Positions 1-6,979 of a DNA stretch of 34,340 nucleotides are shown one piece after another (positions within the stretch are counted from its first letter, which is position 1; every line of letters begins with the position of its first letter). This DNA is from Segatella salivae DSM 15606 (GTDB taxonomy: Bacteria > Bacteroidota > Bacteroidia > Bacteroidales > Bacteroidaceae), in contig NZ_GL629647.1 of NCBI RefSeq assembly GCF_000185845.1, positions 2,732,124 to 2,766,463 of the forward strand, read 5' to 3'. Made by a program: the position numbers and the translations under genes. The notes beneath the pieces were generated by a model, which saw nothing but the letters and a program-made list of their open reading frames with translations, was not told the DNA's origin and searched no databases.

Positions 1-40
1 ATTGACCATTATGAAGATGTTTGAAATGAAAAATGTTAAT

Positions 41-223
41 TTTCGGCCGTGGCCGAAATTCAGAAATTGTGAAAAACAGAGTTTCGGCCATGGCCGAAGA
101 ATAGAATTTAACGTAAATCTGCATTTCGGCCACGGCCGAAACGCTCAAATTGCATAAAACTGATTTTCGGCCGTGGCCGACGAGTGGAAATTACGAAAAA
201 CTGATTTTCGGCCATGGCCGAAA
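41..223. repeat. Array of five TTTCGGCC-NN-GGCCGAAA palindromes with 41-42 bp period
   Basis: Five copies of an 18-bp palindrome start at 41, 82, 124, 165 and 206, so the period is 41, 42, 41 and 41 bp. The central dinucleotides are GT, AT, AC, GT and AT. Copy 2 differs in its last base and copy 4 in the last two bases of its right arm. The 23-24 bp spacers are A/T-rich and resemble one another, with a shared AAATTnCGtAAAaCTGAT-like part, so the whole unit is a degenerate tandem repeat of about 41 bp. The period is close to four turns of B-DNA, which would place all palindromes on one helical face. The array ends 33 bp before the next start codon. Function is not known to me. A multi-site operator or a binding platform for a DNA-organising protein would fit. 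Confidence 0.93.
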
Positions 224-256
224 CTTTATAAGATTACTAATTTAAATATTTAACCG

Positions 257-1258
257 ATGATTATCAAGAATTTCAAGAAAGACAGACTCCAAAACATGGA
301 GCATTTCCAGTTTGCATCCCACGTTGTTGCTCTTTGTGAAGCGGCTGGTATCGAAAAAATGAAAACATTGTTGAAGACCCTGAAGGATGCGTTGGCCGAA
401 GAAGACAAGGCGCTGAATATCCCAAGGAAAAGAGAGGGAACGGCCGATTTGGAGGAGCTCGACCGCAAGCGAAACTCTGCCTATCGTGCACTGCAATTGT
501 TGGTTGAGATGAATGCTCACGCTGATGATGAGGCCACAAAAAAAGCGGCACGCCAAATGAGTAATGTTTTGTCGCGCTACCCAAAACTTACTTTGGCAAA
601 CTACAATAAGGAAACGGGGATGATAAAAAACCTTGTATCCGACCTGCAAGATGCTAAACTTACGGATGTTGTCACACTTCTTGCTGCAGCGCCAGCCGTT
701 ACGCGTCTCTCGAAAGCTAACGAGGCCTTCGAAAAGCGCTATCTCGACGCTTTGAAGTCGGTCATTCCTACGGGAACCTATGATATCAAGGCTTTGCGCG
801 CAGCCACCGACAAGGCATTGAGTGCAATTGCTCTTCGCATGGAAGCACTCAACGATCTTGAGCCTGAAACGCTAAAATTGCCAGAGCTTATTGTGCAATA
901 TAATGCTTTGGTTGACATACAACACGCGACATTGTCACACCGCGCCGGTACGTCGAAGGTCGCCCATGATAAACGTACAGCTGCATACAACGTACTGCTA
1001 AAATACGGCTTCCCCGCTTTAGAAACAGCTTTGAATCTGGAGATAGGCAGTCTATCTTTTACTGGAAAGACCGAAGGATCTGGCGATAAGCGGCATTATG
1101 AATTGGCCATTGAGGGTGAGACGAATGTTGACGGCAGTCCAAAGACCATTTGGGTGGGTATAAATAAAGATACTACGCTGTTTAAGGTTGAAAGAAAGCC
1201 TACTTCTAAATCAAAACAGGCAGATAAACCCAGCATAAGTTTTGGAAAGAAAAAATAA
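257..1258 (+). CDS. DUF6261-like protein of unknown function
   Basis: This is a 333-residue soluble protein with no signal peptide or membrane segment. It is largely alpha-helical: residues 15-235 are rich in Ala, Leu, Lys and Glu. A short beta-like part follows at about 260-310, and the tail is Lys/Ser-rich and basic. The N-terminal pattern (an EHFQF motif near residue 15, then an AEEDKAL segment and a DRKRNSAYRAL segment) matches my memory of the Bacteroidota family DUF6261, which has no assigned function. The upstream ATG at 257 was kept because the family normally has a short stretch before the HFQF motif; ATG 296 is the alternative. A palindrome array lies immediately upstream and a strong terminator downstream, so the gene looks monocistronic. 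The basic C-terminus would allow nucleic-acid binding, but that is only inference. Confidence 0.75.
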   Translation: MIIKNFKKDRLQNMEHFQFASHVVALCEAAGIEKMKTLLKTLKDALAEEDKALNIPRKREGTADLEELDRKRNSAYRALQLLVEMNAHADDEATKKAARQMSNVLSRYPKLTLANYNKETGMIKNLVSDLQDAKLTDVVTLLAAAPAVTRLSKANEAFEKRYLDALKSVIPTGTYDIKALRAATDKALSAIALRMEALNDLEPETLKLPELIVQYNALVDIQHATLSHRAGTSKVAHDKRTAAYNVLLKYGFPALETALNLEIGSLSFTGKTEGSGDKRHYELAIEGETNVDGSPKTIWVGINKDTTLFKVERKPTSKSKQADKPSISFGKKK

Positions 1259-1363
1259 TGATGCTATTGCACGTAATATGCTAAAAAGCTAAATGTCGCA
1301 ATCGGCTTTTGCCATCTTTTGTTGCATTGTCGTTTCTCTGCAACATATAGGAATCAAAATCGG

Positions 1364-1394
1364 CGCAGGTTCTGTTATAGAACTTGCGTTTTTT
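1364..1394 (+). terminator. Intrinsic terminator after the DUF6261-like gene
   Basis: A 10-bp stem (1364-1373 pairs with 1379-1388, with one G-U pair) has a 5-nt loop and is followed by six T residues at 1389-1394. It lies about 105 bp after the stop codon of the DUF6261-like gene and before the next gene, so it should insulate the two. Confidence 0.85.
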
Positions 1395-1441
1395 ATGTCT
1401 TTTATAATATTTTCTTGTGATTTGCGTTATAAGATAAATAT

Positions 1442-1966
1442 ATGTTTGTTTTGAAAACGATTTTTTCATTAATATTTTGTCTGTTTCCCGTGTGGGGCGC
1501 AGCACAAGATGCGTTGCCCGGCAAGGCAAAGACCGATGCTGTGGCTATTCCTTTGGCAAACGACAGCGTGTCGCAATATGCGGTTTTCGACGGCAGAAAA
1601 TATGCGGCCGATTATCCTGATGCGGAACTTGTACCCGAGTTGGAATTGACTTTAGAGAATCTTTCTGATGTTCTCGACCAGTATGGCATCAAATTTAAGA
1701 AGATTGTTATGGCGCAGGCCTTGTTGGAGACTGGAAATTTCACGAGTAACATTTGTCAAACCATTCATAACATCTTCGGACTTCGTAGGCCGTCGGATGG
1801 CAGCTATTTTGAGTTTCCAAATTGGATGGATTGTGTGAGAGCCTATCGCGATGCAGTGCAATATAAATATGTCAGCGGAGATTACTATGATTTTCTTGAC
1901 CGCATAGGCTATGCTGAAGATAAGGCCTATACTTCTAAGGTGAAACGCATTGCGAAGAGGTTATAG
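1442..1966 (+). CDS. Secreted glucosaminidase-domain protein (GH73-like)
   Basis: This 174-residue protein has a clear N-terminal signal peptide (about residues 1-21, ending in GAAQ). The mature part carries a short glucosaminidase domain of the FlgJ/Bax type at about 70-165. The ALLETGNF segment holds the likely catalytic Glu96 and is followed by HNIFGLRRPSDG and a Trp/Tyr-rich FPNWMDCVRAYRDAVQYKY segment typical of the family. Enzymes of this family cut the glycan strands of peptidoglycan, so the protein probably acts in the periplasm during wall turnover. It is near the lower size limit for the family, and no LysM or SH3 wall-binding domain is present. No classic Bacteroides promoter was found ahead of it. 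The exact substrate bond is unproven. Confidence 0.85.
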   Translation: MFVLKTIFSLIFCLFPVWGAAQDALPGKAKTDAVAIPLANDSVSQYAVFDGRKYAADYPDAELVPELELTLENLSDVLDQYGIKFKKIVMAQALLETGNFTSNICQTIHNIFGLRRPSDGSYFEFPNWMDCVRAYRDAVQYKYVSGDYYDFLDRIGYAEDKAYTSKVKRIAKRL

Positions 1967-2016
1967 TCAACAGGATGTGAACAAAAAACAATAGAACTTT
2001 AAATAAAAAACAGAAA

Positions 2017-2559
2017 ATGAAGTTAAAACGTTTATTAATTGTGGCAGTTGCTCTCATCGGAAGTGTAGTTATTGCCAATGCACAGGAGAATAACACTGAC
2101 GAAGATAGCAAATATGCTGTTGAGATGGTGAAAGCCGGTACGAAAGCTCCTAATTTTCAGCTGAAGACGGTTGATGGCAAGAGTTTCAAATTGAGTAGCC
2201 TGAAAGGAAAGGTTGTTGTCCTTGATTTTTGGGCCAGCTGGTGCCCAGACTGCCGAAAAGATGCGCCCAATATTGTGCGCATGTATCGTGAGTTCAAAGA
2301 TAAAGGTGTTGTTTTTGTCGGCGTCTCTTTTGACACAGAAAAAGCCAATTGGGAAAAGGCAATTGAGAAGTATGGCATGGAATATACCGCTGTCAGCGAG
2401 CTAAAAAAGATGCGTGAGTCGACAATCGCAAAGCAATATGGTGTGAAATGGATTCCAGCAATGGTTGTCATTGATAAGAAAGGCAATGTGGTGCTGAGTA
2501 CTGTATTGTCGGAGAAGGTGGAGAAGAAACTCACCGAATTAACTGCAACGAAACATTAG
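2017..2559 (+). CDS. TlpA-like periplasmic thioredoxin-fold oxidoreductase
   Basis: The 180-residue protein has a signal peptide (residues 1-22, ending in ANAQ) and an AhpC/TSA- or TlpA-type thioredoxin fold. The active site is WCPDC (Cys76 and Cys79) within FWASWCPDCRKDAP, and the cis-proline loop is IPAM (Pro147). Such proteins reduce or rearrange disulfides of exported proteins, including apocytochromes, in the periplasm. It has no extra N-terminal DUF4369 domain, unlike many Bacteroidota relatives, so it is a minimal single-domain form. It lies 50 bp after the glucosaminidase gene and may be cotranscribed with it. The redox partner cannot be told from the sequence. Confidence 0.9.
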   Translation: MKLKRLLIVAVALIGSVVIANAQENNTDEDSKYAVEMVKAGTKAPNFQLKTVDGKSFKLSSLKGKVVVLDFWASWCPDCRKDAPNIVRMYREFKDKGVVFVGVSFDTEKANWEKAIEKYGMEYTAVSELKKMRESTIAKQYGVKWIPAMVVIDKKGNVVLSTVLSEKVEKKLTELTATKH

Positions 2560-2568
2560 TTTGCAGGC

Positions 2569-2648
2569 AAGTCAAAGCCTTTGGCTACAGATTGGCGGCA
2601 TCGGAAGATGTGTCGTGCCTTCGATAGTCGGCTTTGACTTTTGTTTTT
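2569..2648 (+). terminator. Structured hairpin element between tlpA-like and sprT-like genes
   Basis: An 11-bp perfect stem (2569-2579 with 2630-2640) is extended by a second helix, 2583-2587 with 2625-2629, after a 3-nt bulge. Inside it sits a small hairpin, GCATC at 2598-2602 with GATGT at 2607-2611, capped by the GNRA-type tetraloop GGAA. A T-rich run follows at 2641-2648. It begins 10 nt after the tlpA-like stop codon and ends 16 nt before the next ATG. It probably works as a terminator or attenuator; a processed small RNA is also possible. Confidence 0.65.
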
Positions 2649-2664
2649 CCTTAAAAAAAACGTT

Positions 2665-3318
2665 ATGCAAGTTGATAAGCTGTGGATGGAACATTGGTTT
2701 GCCATCTTCAACAAAGAATATTTTGATGGCGAACTTCCGCTTCCCCGATTGGCTTTGTCTCGGTCGAGGACACGCTTGGGTTCAATGGCTTGTAAGCGTG
2801 TGAAACGTTTGTTTAAGAGTGAAAAATTCACTGATTTTGCAATTCGGCTGAGTAATTTTTATGACCTTTCAGAACGTGAGTTTCAAAACGTTTTGCTCCA
2901 TGAAATGATTCATCTCAAAATAGCTTTTTTGGGCGTAAAAGACACGGCGCCACATGGTGTGGTGTTTAGGAGAATGGCCGATGAGTTGAATCGGAACTAT
3001 GGCTGGAATATTCGTGTGACAGGCTCCACGCGTGGGGTAAAGCCTGCTCAACCGCAGCCGTCGCGCGACTACTTAGTGTTAGCGCTGTTGCTCGACTCAG
3101 GCGAATATTTGTTTTCGGTGGTTAATCCGCGTTATGCCCGTGGTATCGACCGAGAAATTAGAAAGGTCAGTCGCGTGAAAAACTTCAATTGGTATACCAC
3201 ACGCGATGGTTATTTTATGAACTTCCCGAAAGTGAGAAGTCTTCGTGGGCGTCGTGTTTCGGTTGAGATTTTTCAAGAAAAGACTGCTGAGATGACGAAA
3301 ATCACAGCTTTATACTGA
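2665..3318 (+). CDS. SprT-like zinc metallopeptidase domain protein
   Basis: This 217-residue cytoplasmic protein has the SprT-like signature: a WFAIFNKEYFDGELPLP-type N-terminus (about residues 11-28), the zinc motif HEMIH (His79, Glu80, His83) and a third likely ligand, His97, in APHG followed by VFRRMADELN. SprT and SPRTN relatives share this fold, and in eukaryotes SPRTN cleaves DNA-protein crosslinks. The bacterial role is poorly defined. ATG 2665 was chosen over a possible TTG at 2641 because the TTG overlaps the T-run of the preceding hairpin and adds residues the family does not have. The C-terminal region (about 130-217) is basic and contains no recognised domain. Confidence 0.82.
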   Translation: MQVDKLWMEHWFAIFNKEYFDGELPLPRLALSRSRTRLGSMACKRVKRLFKSEKFTDFAIRLSNFYDLSEREFQNVLLHEMIHLKIAFLGVKDTAPHGVVFRRMADELNRNYGWNIRVTGSTRGVKPAQPQPSRDYLVLALLLDSGEYLFSVVNPRYARGIDREIRKVSRVKNFNWYTTRDGYFMNFPKVRSLRGRRVSVEIFQEKTAEMTKITALY

Positions 3319-3385
3319 TTTGTTTAGGCTTTTCATGCCTTTGTTTTATGAAAAAAATCGCCCTTTATTCGTTTCTGCTTATCTC

Positions 3386-3497
3386 TTATGGGCGAAAAGC
3401 TCTTTTCATGGTCTTCTTGCTTTTCGGCCGTAGGCAAAATATAGCTTTTCATAATCGTTTTGCCTTTCGGCCATAAGAAAAATGTAGCTTTTTATGA
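3386..3497. repeat. Degenerate 43-bp tandem repeat related to the palindrome array at 41-223
   Basis: Two full units and a partial one repeat at 43 bp: TTTTCAT at 3403 and 3446, with TTTTTAT at 3489, and CGGCC at 3425 and 3468. The units carry half-intact versions of the array-1 palindrome: TTTCGGCCGT at 3422-3431, TTTCGGCCAT at 3465-3474, and a right-half form ATGGGCGAAA at 3388-3397. The putative centres (3388, 3430, 3473) are spaced 42 and 43 bp. This is the main content of the 311-bp gap 3319-3629. Confidence 0.75.
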
Positions 3498-3569
3498 CTG
3501 GCTACATAAAAGCCTCTGTTTTTAATGTATTTTTTAAAGTGCTGCGCTTAAAAGCCACAAGAAAATAAT

Positions 3570-3600
3570 AAAGCCTCACATCATCACGATGCGAGGCTTT
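3570..3600 (-). terminator. alaS terminator
   Basis: AAAGCCTC at 3570-3577 pairs with GAGGCTTT at 3593-3600. After one mismatch the stem continues with CATC/GATG. Read on the minus strand it is followed by a T-rich stretch (TATTATTTTC) and sits 30 bp past the alaS stop codon. It may also stop plus-strand transcripts from the sprT-like gene. Confidence 0.85.
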
Positions 3601-3629
3601 GTTGATTTGTGAGATTTATATTAATCTGA

Positions 3630-6293
3630 TTACAGATTTACAAGTTCAATAACTTTATCGACGGCTGCGCTGATGCCTTCTATATTTTTACCACCAGCCT
3701 GAGCATAATGGGGCTGTCCTCCACCACCGCCTTGAATGAGTTTTGCAGCCTCGCGGATAATTTTACCGGCGTTGAGCGCATAATCTTTCACCATGTCGTC
3801 ACTAAACATCACGGTCAATAGTGGCTTGTCGCCTGCGGTGCTTCCAATGACCGCAACAAGTTTCTCATTTAAGGTCTCGCGCAGTTTAAATGCGAGGTCT
3901 TTTGCTGCGGCAGGCTCTAAAGGCAGCACAGCTTTAATCACCTGAACGCCGTTTACGTTCTGTGCGCGCTTGAGAAGCTCGTCTTTAACGCGCTCAACGG
4001 CTTGGGCTTGGAATTTCTCGATTTCTTTCCGCATCTCATCGTGCTCGCCGATGAATTTCAACAGTGTTGCTTTCAGATCCTTAGCGTTGTTGAACATTGA
4101 CTTGAGGTCATTCATTGTATCTTGCAACGCGTAGATTGTATCTTCGCATGCAACACCAGTCAAGGCCTCAATGCGACGAATGCCCGCGGCCACACTGCTC
4201 TCGCTGATGATTTTGAAGAAACCAATCTGGCCGGTGCTCTTCGCGTGAATACCGCCGCAGAATTCGCAACTCGGACCGAAACGAACTACGCGGACTTTGT
4301 CTCCGTACTTCTCTCCAAAGAGTGCCACAGCACCAAGCTCCTTAGCTTCCTCAAGCGGAGTGTCGCGGTGTTCGTCAAGCGGATAATCTTCGCGAATCAT
4401 TTTGTTGACGAGTCTTTCAACCTGACGAAGTTGCTCATCACTTACTTTCTGGAAGTGAGAGAAGTCAAATCTCAACGTGGTCGGATCAACATATGAGCCT
4501 TTCTGCTCAACATGATCACCTAAAATCTGTTTCAACGCATAGTCAAGCAAGTGAGTAGCGGTGTGATTTGCTGCGCTTCCGTTGCGTTTCTCCACGTCGA
4601 CACATGCCATAAATTCGGCCTCGATATCTTTTGGAAGCTCTTTAACGATATGGATGCTCTGATTGTTCTCGCGCTTCGTGTCGACGATGTTAATTGTTTC
4701 ATTCGCGCTAACTAATGTGCCTTGATCACCGACTTGGCCACCCATTTCACCATAGAAGGGGGTATAATCGAGTACGATTTCGTAGAACGTATTCTTCTTT
4801 TGAGTAACTTTTCGGTAGCGAAGAATATGACAAGTGTATTCGGTGTAGTCGTAACCCACAAAAACTTGTTCTCCATCTCTAACGACTTCCCAGTCACCGT
4901 TTTCCACAGCAGCAGCGTTTCTGGCTCTTGCTTTTTGCTTCGCCATTTCTTCATCAAAGCCCTTTTCGTCTACTGTGTAACCATGTTCACGACAAATCAG
5001 TTCGGTTAAGTCGAGTGGGAACCCATAAGTATCAAACAAACGGAAGGCGCTTGTGCCATCTAATTCTGTTTTCCCATGAGCTTTCAGCTCGTCCATGTCA
5101 CCGTTAAGGAGATTTATTCCCTTTTCCAATGTGCGCAGGAAAGAATCTTCTTCTTCCTTCATCACACGTGAAATAAGCTCTTGTTGAGCAGAAAGTTCTG
5201 GATAAGCTTCGCCCATTTCCTGAACCAAAACAGGAACAAGTTTATATAAGAAAGCTTCTTTCTGATCAAGGAATGTGTAAGCATAACGCACCGCACGACG
5301 CAAGATACGACGAATCACATAACCCGCTTTAGCATTACTCGGCAGCTGTCCGTCGGCAATAGAAAATGCTACAGCACGCAAGTGGTCTGCAACCACACGC
5401 ATGGCGATATCGATTTTCTCTTGTTCGTCTTTGCCTTCGCCATTCTCTCCCGTTGGAGTTGTGAAACCATATTTCTTTCCACTGAGTAATTCTATTTGCT
5501 TAATGACTGGTTGGAAGATATCCGTATCATAGTTGCTGTGTTTATCTTGCAGCATGCGTACAAGTCGTTCGAATCCCATTCCCGTATCAATCACGTGCAT
5601 AGGAAGCGGCTCAAGACTGCCATCAGCTTTGCGATTGAACTGCATAAACACGATATTCCAAATCTCAATTACTTGAGGATTATCTTTATTTACGAGTTCA
5701 CGTCCAGGCAATTTCGCTTTCTCCTCGGGAGTGCGAGAATCTACATGAATCTCTGTACAAGGGCCACATGGACCAGTATCTCCCATTTCCCAGAAGTTGT
5801 CGTGCTTGTTTCCATTGATAATATGGTCTGCAGGTACGTGCTTGGCCCAATAAGATGCAGCTTCGTCATCACGTTTAAGTCCTTCTTCGGGAGCACCCTC
5901 AAATACTGTTACATAAAGATCTTCTGGGTTTAAATGGAGTACATCTACAAGATATTCCCATGCAAAATCAATTGCACCTTCTTTGAAATAATCTCCGAAA
6001 CTCCAGTTACCTAACATCTCAAACATCGTGTGATGGTAAGTATCATGTCCTACTTCTTCAAGATCATTGTGCTTTCCGCTCACACGAAGACACTTCTGAG
6101 AGTCTACTCTTCTCACGTCTTTTCCCGGGTCTTTTGTACCGAGTATAATGTCTTTCCACTGGTTCATGCCGGCATTGGTAAACATTAACGTGGGGTCATC
6201 TTTTATGACCATAGGAGCTGAAGCTACAATCTTGTGCTCCTTACTTTCAAAGAATTTCTTGAAAGATTCACGAACTTCATTCGCTGTCATCAT
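3630..6293 (-). CDS. alaS: Alanine--tRNA ligase
   Basis: AlaS charges tRNA-Ala and hydrolyses mischarged Ser/Gly-tRNA. All parts are visible. The class II aminoacylation domain occupies about residues 1-250, with TNAGMNQWK, RRVDSQKCLR, HHTMFEMLGNWSFGDYFKEG and TGMGFERL motifs. The editing domain carries NHTATH (His577, His581) and CEFCGGIH (Cys676, Cys679, His683). The C-Ala domain ends in a GGGGGQPHYAQAGG segment. ATG 6293 gives 887 residues, close to the usual 870-880, and starts with MMTANEVRESF. The frame stays open up to 6521, but that extension is not family-like and runs over the likely promoter. The gene is divergent from the MerR-type gene. Confidence 0.97.
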   Translation of the reverse strand: MMTANEVRESFKKFFESKEHKIVASAPMVIKDDPTLMFTNAGMNQWKDIILGTKDPGKDVRRVDSQKCLRVSGKHNDLEEVGHDTYHHTMFEMLGNWSFGDYFKEGAIDFAWEYLVDVLHLNPEDLYVTVFEGAPEEGLKRDDEAASYWAKHVPADHIINGNKHDNFWEMGDTGPCGPCTEIHVDSRTPEEKAKLPGRELVNKDNPQVIEIWNIVFMQFNRKADGSLEPLPMHVIDTGMGFERLVRMLQDKHSNYDTDIFQPVIKQIELLSGKKYGFTTPTGENGEGKDEQEKIDIAMRVVADHLRAVAFSIADGQLPSNAKAGYVIRRILRRAVRYAYTFLDQKEAFLYKLVPVLVQEMGEAYPELSAQQELISRVMKEEEDSFLRTLEKGINLLNGDMDELKAHGKTELDGTSAFRLFDTYGFPLDLTELICREHGYTVDEKGFDEEMAKQKARARNAAAVENGDWEVVRDGEQVFVGYDYTEYTCHILRYRKVTQKKNTFYEIVLDYTPFYGEMGGQVGDQGTLVSANETINIVDTKRENNQSIHIVKELPKDIEAEFMACVDVEKRNGSAANHTATHLLDYALKQILGDHVEQKGSYVDPTTLRFDFSHFQKVSDEQLRQVERLVNKMIREDYPLDEHRDTPLEEAKELGAVALFGEKYGDKVRVVRFGPSCEFCGGIHAKSTGQIGFFKIISESSVAAGIRRIEALTGVACEDTIYALQDTMNDLKSMFNNAKDLKATLLKFIGEHDEMRKEIEKFQAQAVERVKDELLKRAQNVNGVQVIKAVLPLEPAAAKDLAFKLRETLNEKLVAVIGSTAGDKPLLTVMFSDDMVKDYALNAGKIIREAAKLIQGGGGGQPHYAQAGGKNIEGISAAVDKVIELVNL

Positions 6294-6427
6294 CTTCAAT
6301 ATATTGTATTTTAAGTGTTCTTTACTCGTTATCCATCGTGTTCGTTTCCACGCATTGAAGGAAAACTTCTGCCTTTGCATTGTTGCAATGATGCAACAGA
6401 AACTTCGCGGCGATGAAAAATCAGTGG

Positions 6428-6435
6428 CAAAGATA
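6428..6435 (-). promoter_or_regulatory. Probable alaS promoter, -7 box
   Basis: On the minus strand this reads TATCTTTG, a perfect TAnnTTTG box of the Bacteroides primary sigma factor. It is 135 bp upstream of the alaS ATG. No clear -33 TTTG was found at the right distance. Its position supports the shorter alaS start. Confidence 0.6.
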
Positions 6436-6479
6436 CAAAAAAGTTTAGAGATGGTGGAGTGGAGTTTATAGAAATTTGC

Positions 6480-6487
6480 TAACTTTG
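6480..6487 (+). promoter_or_regulatory. Probable promoter of the MerR-type gene, -7 box
   Basis: TAACTTTG matches TAnnTTTG and lies 40 bp before the ATG at 6527. The -33 element is weak. It is about 45 bp from the opposing alaS -7 box, so the two promoters are back to back. Confidence 0.6.
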
Positions 6488-6526
6488 CAAAGAAATAGCG
6501 CATAGTTTCAACAAAAATCACGAATT

Positions 6527-6877
6527 ATGGCCTTAAATACAAACAAGAATCTGAAGTTATATTACAGCATAAAGGAAGTCGCTGCACAATTCGGAATCAA
6601 TGAGAGTACATTGCGATTTTGGGAGGGTGAGTTTCCACAACTACGCCCAAAAACGCAAAATGGTACAAAGATTAGGCAATATACTGATAAAGATATAGAG
6701 CAGATTAAGGTCATTTATAACCTTGTGAAAGTGCGTGGTTTCAAGATTGCCGCAGCCAGAAAAGTTATGAATGCCAATCGAGAGGGTGTGGATAAAACAG
6801 CAGATGTCATGACAATGCTTACCTCTGTGCGAGATCAATTACAGCAGCTCAAGAAGCAACTTGATGGATTGGTGTAG
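6527..6877 (+). CDS. MerR-family transcriptional regulator
   Basis: This 116-residue protein has an N-terminal winged-helix MerR domain at about residues 9-80. YYSIKEVAAQFGINESTLRFWE is the recognition helix region; RQYTDKDIEQIKVIYNLVKVRGFKIAAARKV is the second half. The C-terminal helix (about 85-116) is rich in Leu, Gln and Lys and suits the usual antiparallel coiled-coil dimer. No effector domain or metal-binding cysteines are present, so the ligand, if any, cannot be guessed. Small MerR proteins of this type next to alaS are common in Bacteroidota genomes as I recall them. Shared upstream DNA makes autoregulation, and possibly alaS control, plausible. Confidence 0.9.
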   Translation: MALNTNKNLKLYYSIKEVAAQFGINESTLRFWEGEFPQLRPKTQNGTKIRQYTDKDIEQIKVIYNLVKVRGFKIAAARKVMNANREGVDKTADVMTMLTSVRDQLQQLKKQLDGLV

Positions 6878-6979
6878 CGGGAGCTAATCATATTATGAAG
6901 CCAAAGGTCCTATTATTATATTGTACACATGTTGACTTGCATGGACTTAAGTCATATAATCAAAGCTGATTCGAATAAC

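Noticed and set aside
41..223. CRISPR array
   Set aside because: The spacing is regular, but the between-repeat sequences resemble each other, the repeats vary, the repeat is a full palindrome, and no cas gene is present.
6294..6521. N-terminal extension of AlaS by 76 residues
   Set aside because: The extension is not like any AlaS N-terminus and overlaps the minus-strand -7 box at 6428-6435; ATG 6293 gives a normal protein.
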